A stretch of 64,000 bases of DNA. Origin: Amorphochlora amoebiformis (taxonomy: Eukaryota > Cercozoa > Chlorarachniophyceae). Within the stretch, counting starts at the first letter, position 1. Every line of letters starts with the position of its first letter. The notes beneath the pieces are model-generated. The model had not been told where the DNA came from. It was given only the letters and a program-made list of their open reading frames with translations, and did no database searches. Both the position numbers and the translations under genes were made by a program. The DNA is taken from the NCBI GenBank assembly GCA_054601695.1, contig BAAHQB010000438.1:37180-101179 (forward strand), in the 5' to 3' direction. This document shows positions 37,498 through 64,000 of the stretch, piece after piece.

Positions 37498-38799
37498 ATA
37501 TATATAATATTATATATATATATATATATGTATATATATTTACTATGATATATATATATATACAAATATATATGTATATAAATAAATACACACAAATATA
37601 TATATATATATATATATTATCATACATGTTTATATATATATATATATATATATATGCAGATATATTCAAATATAAATAGATTTTATACATGTATATAATA
37701 CCTCCATACATGCAATAGGAACCAACCTGCATGAGAGAGTCCGAGGCACGTGGTCTCACAACCACTTGCAACTACGATCAAACCGCGACCATTGCAATAT
37801 CACCACCCCATCCACGCGCGATCACGGTAGGCTGTAAGTAGGTATTGTCTTGCTATTCATCGATCCACTCCACCGATACTCTAGAGCTACCCTAGTACTA
37901 GTAGTGCCCATAACCACAGTCTACAGTGCTTAAATTTCACTATAATAGTCTTCCAAATTCCAGAAATTTAAGTCCGAGTTGTCTAGTTGTTTAGAAATTA
38001 TTTTTAAACTGAGAAAACCCTCTAGACCCCAGGTACCTACTCACCTGCAAGTGAGCCTCGACTTTCCTAGCTTTCAATACAATGTCACGTACTACCTAGA
38101 CTACTAAACATGTAGAGTCTAGAGAGTAGTCATACTCTAGATACTAGAGATACTAGAGCTAGTAGAGTAGCGACGGACAATAAAATTATTGTAGATATGT
38201 AGGATATCTACTAGATCTAGGATTTATCTTCGATATTAACTAACGTAAGATTGTAAAATTCAGCTAAACGCTACCTGTACACTACCTATCATATAGATCG
38301 ACCAATTACGAGATTAATCTAGTTAATTGTAAAACATGTACTAGATGTAATGTTACAGTGATCATGATAAAGTGCTTTGAGAGAATGCTTGTATCGTATG
38401 ATAGCTAGCCTAATCTAGTAATAGTATACACAAGATACAGATGATCGACTCTCCCTGGGGTGATGTATACTAAATCTACTAAATCTACTTGATGCATGAT
38501 CGAGCCTCGGATGGGCCGAAGAGACAGAGACGCTGCGACATCGGATCGATCATCGACTGCGTACTACAACCTACCAACGTAAGAACGTACATGTCTAGAA
38601 GTATATCTAGTAGTTATGTACGAAGTCTAGGTACTAGACTGTAGGTTTCGGTTAGCTTTGCGGGCATAACCCTCTAGAATAGCAGTCGGACCCAATGGTA
38701 TGGGGATGGCCTTCATCTCTTCCACGGACTAATAACAAATATAATATCCACAAACAACATCATATAAGGAAATGTCTTGTATTTATATCTATATAAACA

Positions 38800-38835
<36 letters not shown>

Positions 38836-38960
38836 ATATGTGTGTATATATAAATGTATGTGTGTATGTATATCCACAACAACATCATATACGGAAATGT
38901 GTTGTATTTATATGTATATGTACACATTCATTTATAACAATTATATATTATATATGTATG

Positions 38961-39037
<77 letters not shown>

Positions 39038-39132
39038 ATATCATATATATATATATATATATATATATAATTGCAATACACCCTTACATATATATCCAAC
39101 AACATATGTAAGCACTCACATGTACACACACA

Positions 39133-39187
<55 letters not shown>

Positions 39188-39662
39188 TCCACAATTTCAC
39201 ACCCATATATTATCTGGTATATTGGGCCTGGTATATGTAGATTAAAATATATACAACTGTCGCTTGTCGGGACTAATCCTATGATGACTTAATTGTCGGA
39301 GGAATCTCAATTCAGATAGATACCTACAAGCGACGGGTGGGGTGGGATGCCGTTTAAAAAAAAAAAAAAAAAAAAAGAATTGATATGATGAACGGTATCT
39401 ATCACTTGCTTGCCTCACTAGTGTTTGGACTTGTTCAATATTTGATCACTCCTTTCGCTGAGGTAAGTGGGAATATGGAATACGCGGCAAACGTATTTCA
39501 TTCAAATTTGTATATGAGTATAATTCAATCTTTGGGCAATTTCTGCCTTAGTTGATATTGAAACTCAGCAAAGTGAATCAAATTCTTGGCAGTAAGTAAA
39601 TTCCCTTCTGTCTTGATTGATACCACAACTCTGATCAAAGAGTAGGTTACCACCACATATAC

Positions 39663-39706
<44 letters not shown>

Positions 39707-39882
39707 CATATGTGGATTATATCTTACAAACGATAATATGTACCACGAACTAGCTAGATATACAAATATACCTATGTGTGTACTAGCTAAATATACAAAT
39801 ATACCTCTGTGTGTACACGTACATATTTTATATGTGTAACTCAAATACACATGTGTATGTGTACACACACACATGTATGTAA

Positions 39883-39918
<36 letters not shown>

Positions 39919-40154
39919 GGTATTTGAGTTATATATATAAATGTATTTGTGTATACACATATATGTATATATGCATACATTTATATATATATTATATATA
40001 TATATATACTTCTACAATAAAATTTTTATATTTTGTTTGAATACTATATATATATATATATGTATATGTATATATTTTCCTTTTTTAGACACGTATACTC
40101 ATACAAACATATATAACTATATATATAAATATAATTTACATAATTTACACGTAT

Positions 40155-40207
<53 letters not shown>

Positions 40208-40714
40208 CATATGTTTTTTTATATATACATATGTATGTTATATATATACCTATAACAGACATTCATCTATACTAATATATTGATATAGAAATACTCCGTA
40301 CATACATATTTATATAATGGTTCAGATTGAGATATGGTTCGGATTGAGATATGGTTCAAATCGAGATATGGTTGAGATTGAGATATGATCGAGATTGAGA
40401 TATGCTTCAGATTGAGATATGATTGAGATTGAGATATGGTTCAGATTGAGATATGGTTCAGATTGAGATATGGTTCAGATTGACATATGGTTCAGATTGA
40501 GATATGGTTCAGATTGAGATATGGTTGAGATTGAGATATGGTTGAGATTGAGATATGGTTGAGATTGAGATATGATTGAGATTGAGAGTTGGTTGAGATT
40601 GAGATATGGTTCAGATTGAGACATGGTTCAGATTGAGATGTGGTTCAGATTGAGATATGGTTGAGATTGAGATATGGATTAGATATGATAGATTATGAGG
40701 CTTCTTCCATAAGT
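37327..40714. other. Intergenic region
   Basis: (TA)n at 37,360-37,660, 38,795-39,190, 39,660-39,705 and 39,880-40,250. CTAG-rich unique sequence lies at 37,860-38,660. An A-run of about 20 at 39,356-39,376 is a possible retroposed tail, with no element recognised beside it. A 17-18 bp minisatellite (GAGATATGGTTCAGATT) of about 20 copies lies at 40,320-40,680. No gene supported. Confidence 0.65.
40320..40680. repeat. 17-18 bp minisatellite
   Basis: About twenty copies of GAGATATGGTTCAGATT with G/C variants, just downstream of the possible last exon of the KDM4-like gene. Confidence 0.95.
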
Positions 40715-58139
<17,425 letters not shown>

Positions 58140-58258
58140 CTTCGGACGTCCAAGCTTCTGTGATTTCTTGTGGAATGGGTGTCTGGTGGTGTGATTTCAG
58201 TGTGGTTGGGTCGGGTTCGTGTTTTATTTCCAGTTTTTTGAGTCTCGTGGACTTAGTG

Positions 58259-63288
<5,030 letters not shown>

Positions 63289-63377
63289 AAAACTCAAAAA
63301 CCATTTGTTTCAAATCTCATCTAGCTCATGTGCGTAACGCTAGTACGTCACACCAAATCAATGTAGAATAGCTAGAA

Positions 63378-64000
63378 TAGTGTGTCGGGTTAGGTTTAGC
63401 TAGTTAGGGTTAAGGTGTCGGGTTAGGGTTAGGGTGGGGTTAGGGTTAGGGTGTCGGGTTAGGGTAAGGATTAGGATTAGGGTTAGGGTGTCGGGTTAGG
63501 GTTAGGGTGTCGGGTTAGGGTTAGGGTTAGGGTTAGGGTTAGGGTTAGGGTTAGGGTGTCGGGTTAGGGTGTCGGGTTAGGGTTAGGGTTAGGGTTAGGG
63601 TTAGGGTTAGGGTTAGGGTTAGGGTTAGGGTTAGGGTTCGGGTTAGGGTTAGGGTTAGGGTTCGGGTTAGGGTTAGGGTTAGGGTTAGGGTTCGGGTTAG
63701 GGTTAGGGTTAGGGTTAGGGTTAGGGTTAGGGTTAGGGTTAGGGTTAGGGTTAGGGTTAGGGTTAGGGTTAGGGTTAGGGTTAGGGTTAGGGTTAGGGTT
63801 AGGGTTAGGGTTAGGGTTAGGGTTAGGGTTAGGGTTAGGGTTAGGGTTAGGGTTAGGGTTAGGGTTAGGGTTAGGGTTAGGGTTAGGGTTAGGGTTAGGG
63901 TTAGGGTTAGGGTTAGGGTTAGGGTTAGGGTTAGGGTTAGGGTTAGGGTTAGGGTTAGGGTTAGGGTTAGGGTTAGGGTTAGGGTTAGGGTTAGGGTTAG
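63378..64000 (+). repeat. Telomere, (TTAGGG)n with proximal variants
   Basis: G-rich strand on + running to the window end, so this is the right chromosome end. From about 63,378 to 63,696 it is mixed with variants: TGTCGGG, TTCGGG, TTAGGA and TTAAGG. From about 63,697 to 64,000 every unit is TTAGGG. Variants at the inner end and pure repeats at the outer end are the normal result of telomerase renewal. Confidence 0.99.

Noticed and set aside
39356-39376. Poly-A run as the tail of a retroelement
   Set aside because: No SINE/LINE body, promoter box or target-site duplication was recognised beside it.
64000-64000. CRISPR arrays, insertion sequences or operons
   Set aside because: Tandem repeats here have no constant-length unique spacers, and gene structure is eukaryotic throughout.

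Overview
This is nuclear DNA of an intron-rich eukaryote. The right end is a chromosome end: (TTAGGG)n fills about 63,378-64,000. GT-AG introns, (TA)n microsatellites in almost every intron, and coding content (a KDM4/JMJD2-type histone demethylase, a RhoGAP-SH3-costars protein, a C2H2 zinc-finger regulator, secreted EGF/TSP1-like proteins) suggest an opisthokont-grade protist. A unicellular holozoan such as an ichthyosporean would fit, but this is inference and not proven here.

Layout, left to right. 1-1,621: intergenic, CTAG-rich, with a 38-bp perfect palindrome. 1,622-8,591 (-): four-finger C2H2 protein with Met/Gly/Gln-rich tail. 10,186-10,967 (-): 3' end of an Arg/Ser-rich protein gene. 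13,836-16,314 (-): probable secreted or membrane-anchored acidic protein, 7 exons. 16,963/17,246-28,486 (+): RhoGAP (catalytic residues lost) - Pro/Ala-rich - SH3 - coiled coil - costars protein, 19 or more exons. 28,487-30,002: CTAG-rich intergenic. 30,003-35,511 (-) and 36,127-37,326 (+): head-to-head pair of secreted Cys-rich EGF/TSP1-like/apple-like proteins, one with 8 exons and one without introns. 37,327-40,714: intergenic. 40,715-58,139 (-): KDM4-type JmjN-JmjC demethylase followed by a RanBP2-type zinc finger, about 21 exons. 58,259-63,288 (+): unrecognised 9-exon gene whose stop codon lies about 90 bp from the telomere repeats.

Exon chains were built by hand from splice sites. Almost every join was checked for reading phase, and domain motifs run across the joins (zinc fingers, RhoGAP, SH3, costars, JmjC). 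The most unusual theme is structural: many introns hold minisatellites whose repeat unit begins at the intron's own splice junction, sometimes including the first or last bases of the exon. These arrays carry many decoy copies of a real 3' or 5' splice site and appear to be how introns have grown here. Two GC-AG introns and an interstitial telomere array inside the SH3-coding intron add to this.

The genes do not form one pathway. Chromatin (KDM4-like, zinc finger), Rho/actin signalling (RhoGAP-costars) and extracellular matrix or adhesion (EGF/TSP1 pair) are represented. Three gene pairs are divergently arranged (16,314/16,963; 35,511/36,127; 58,139/58,259), so short shared promoters are likely.
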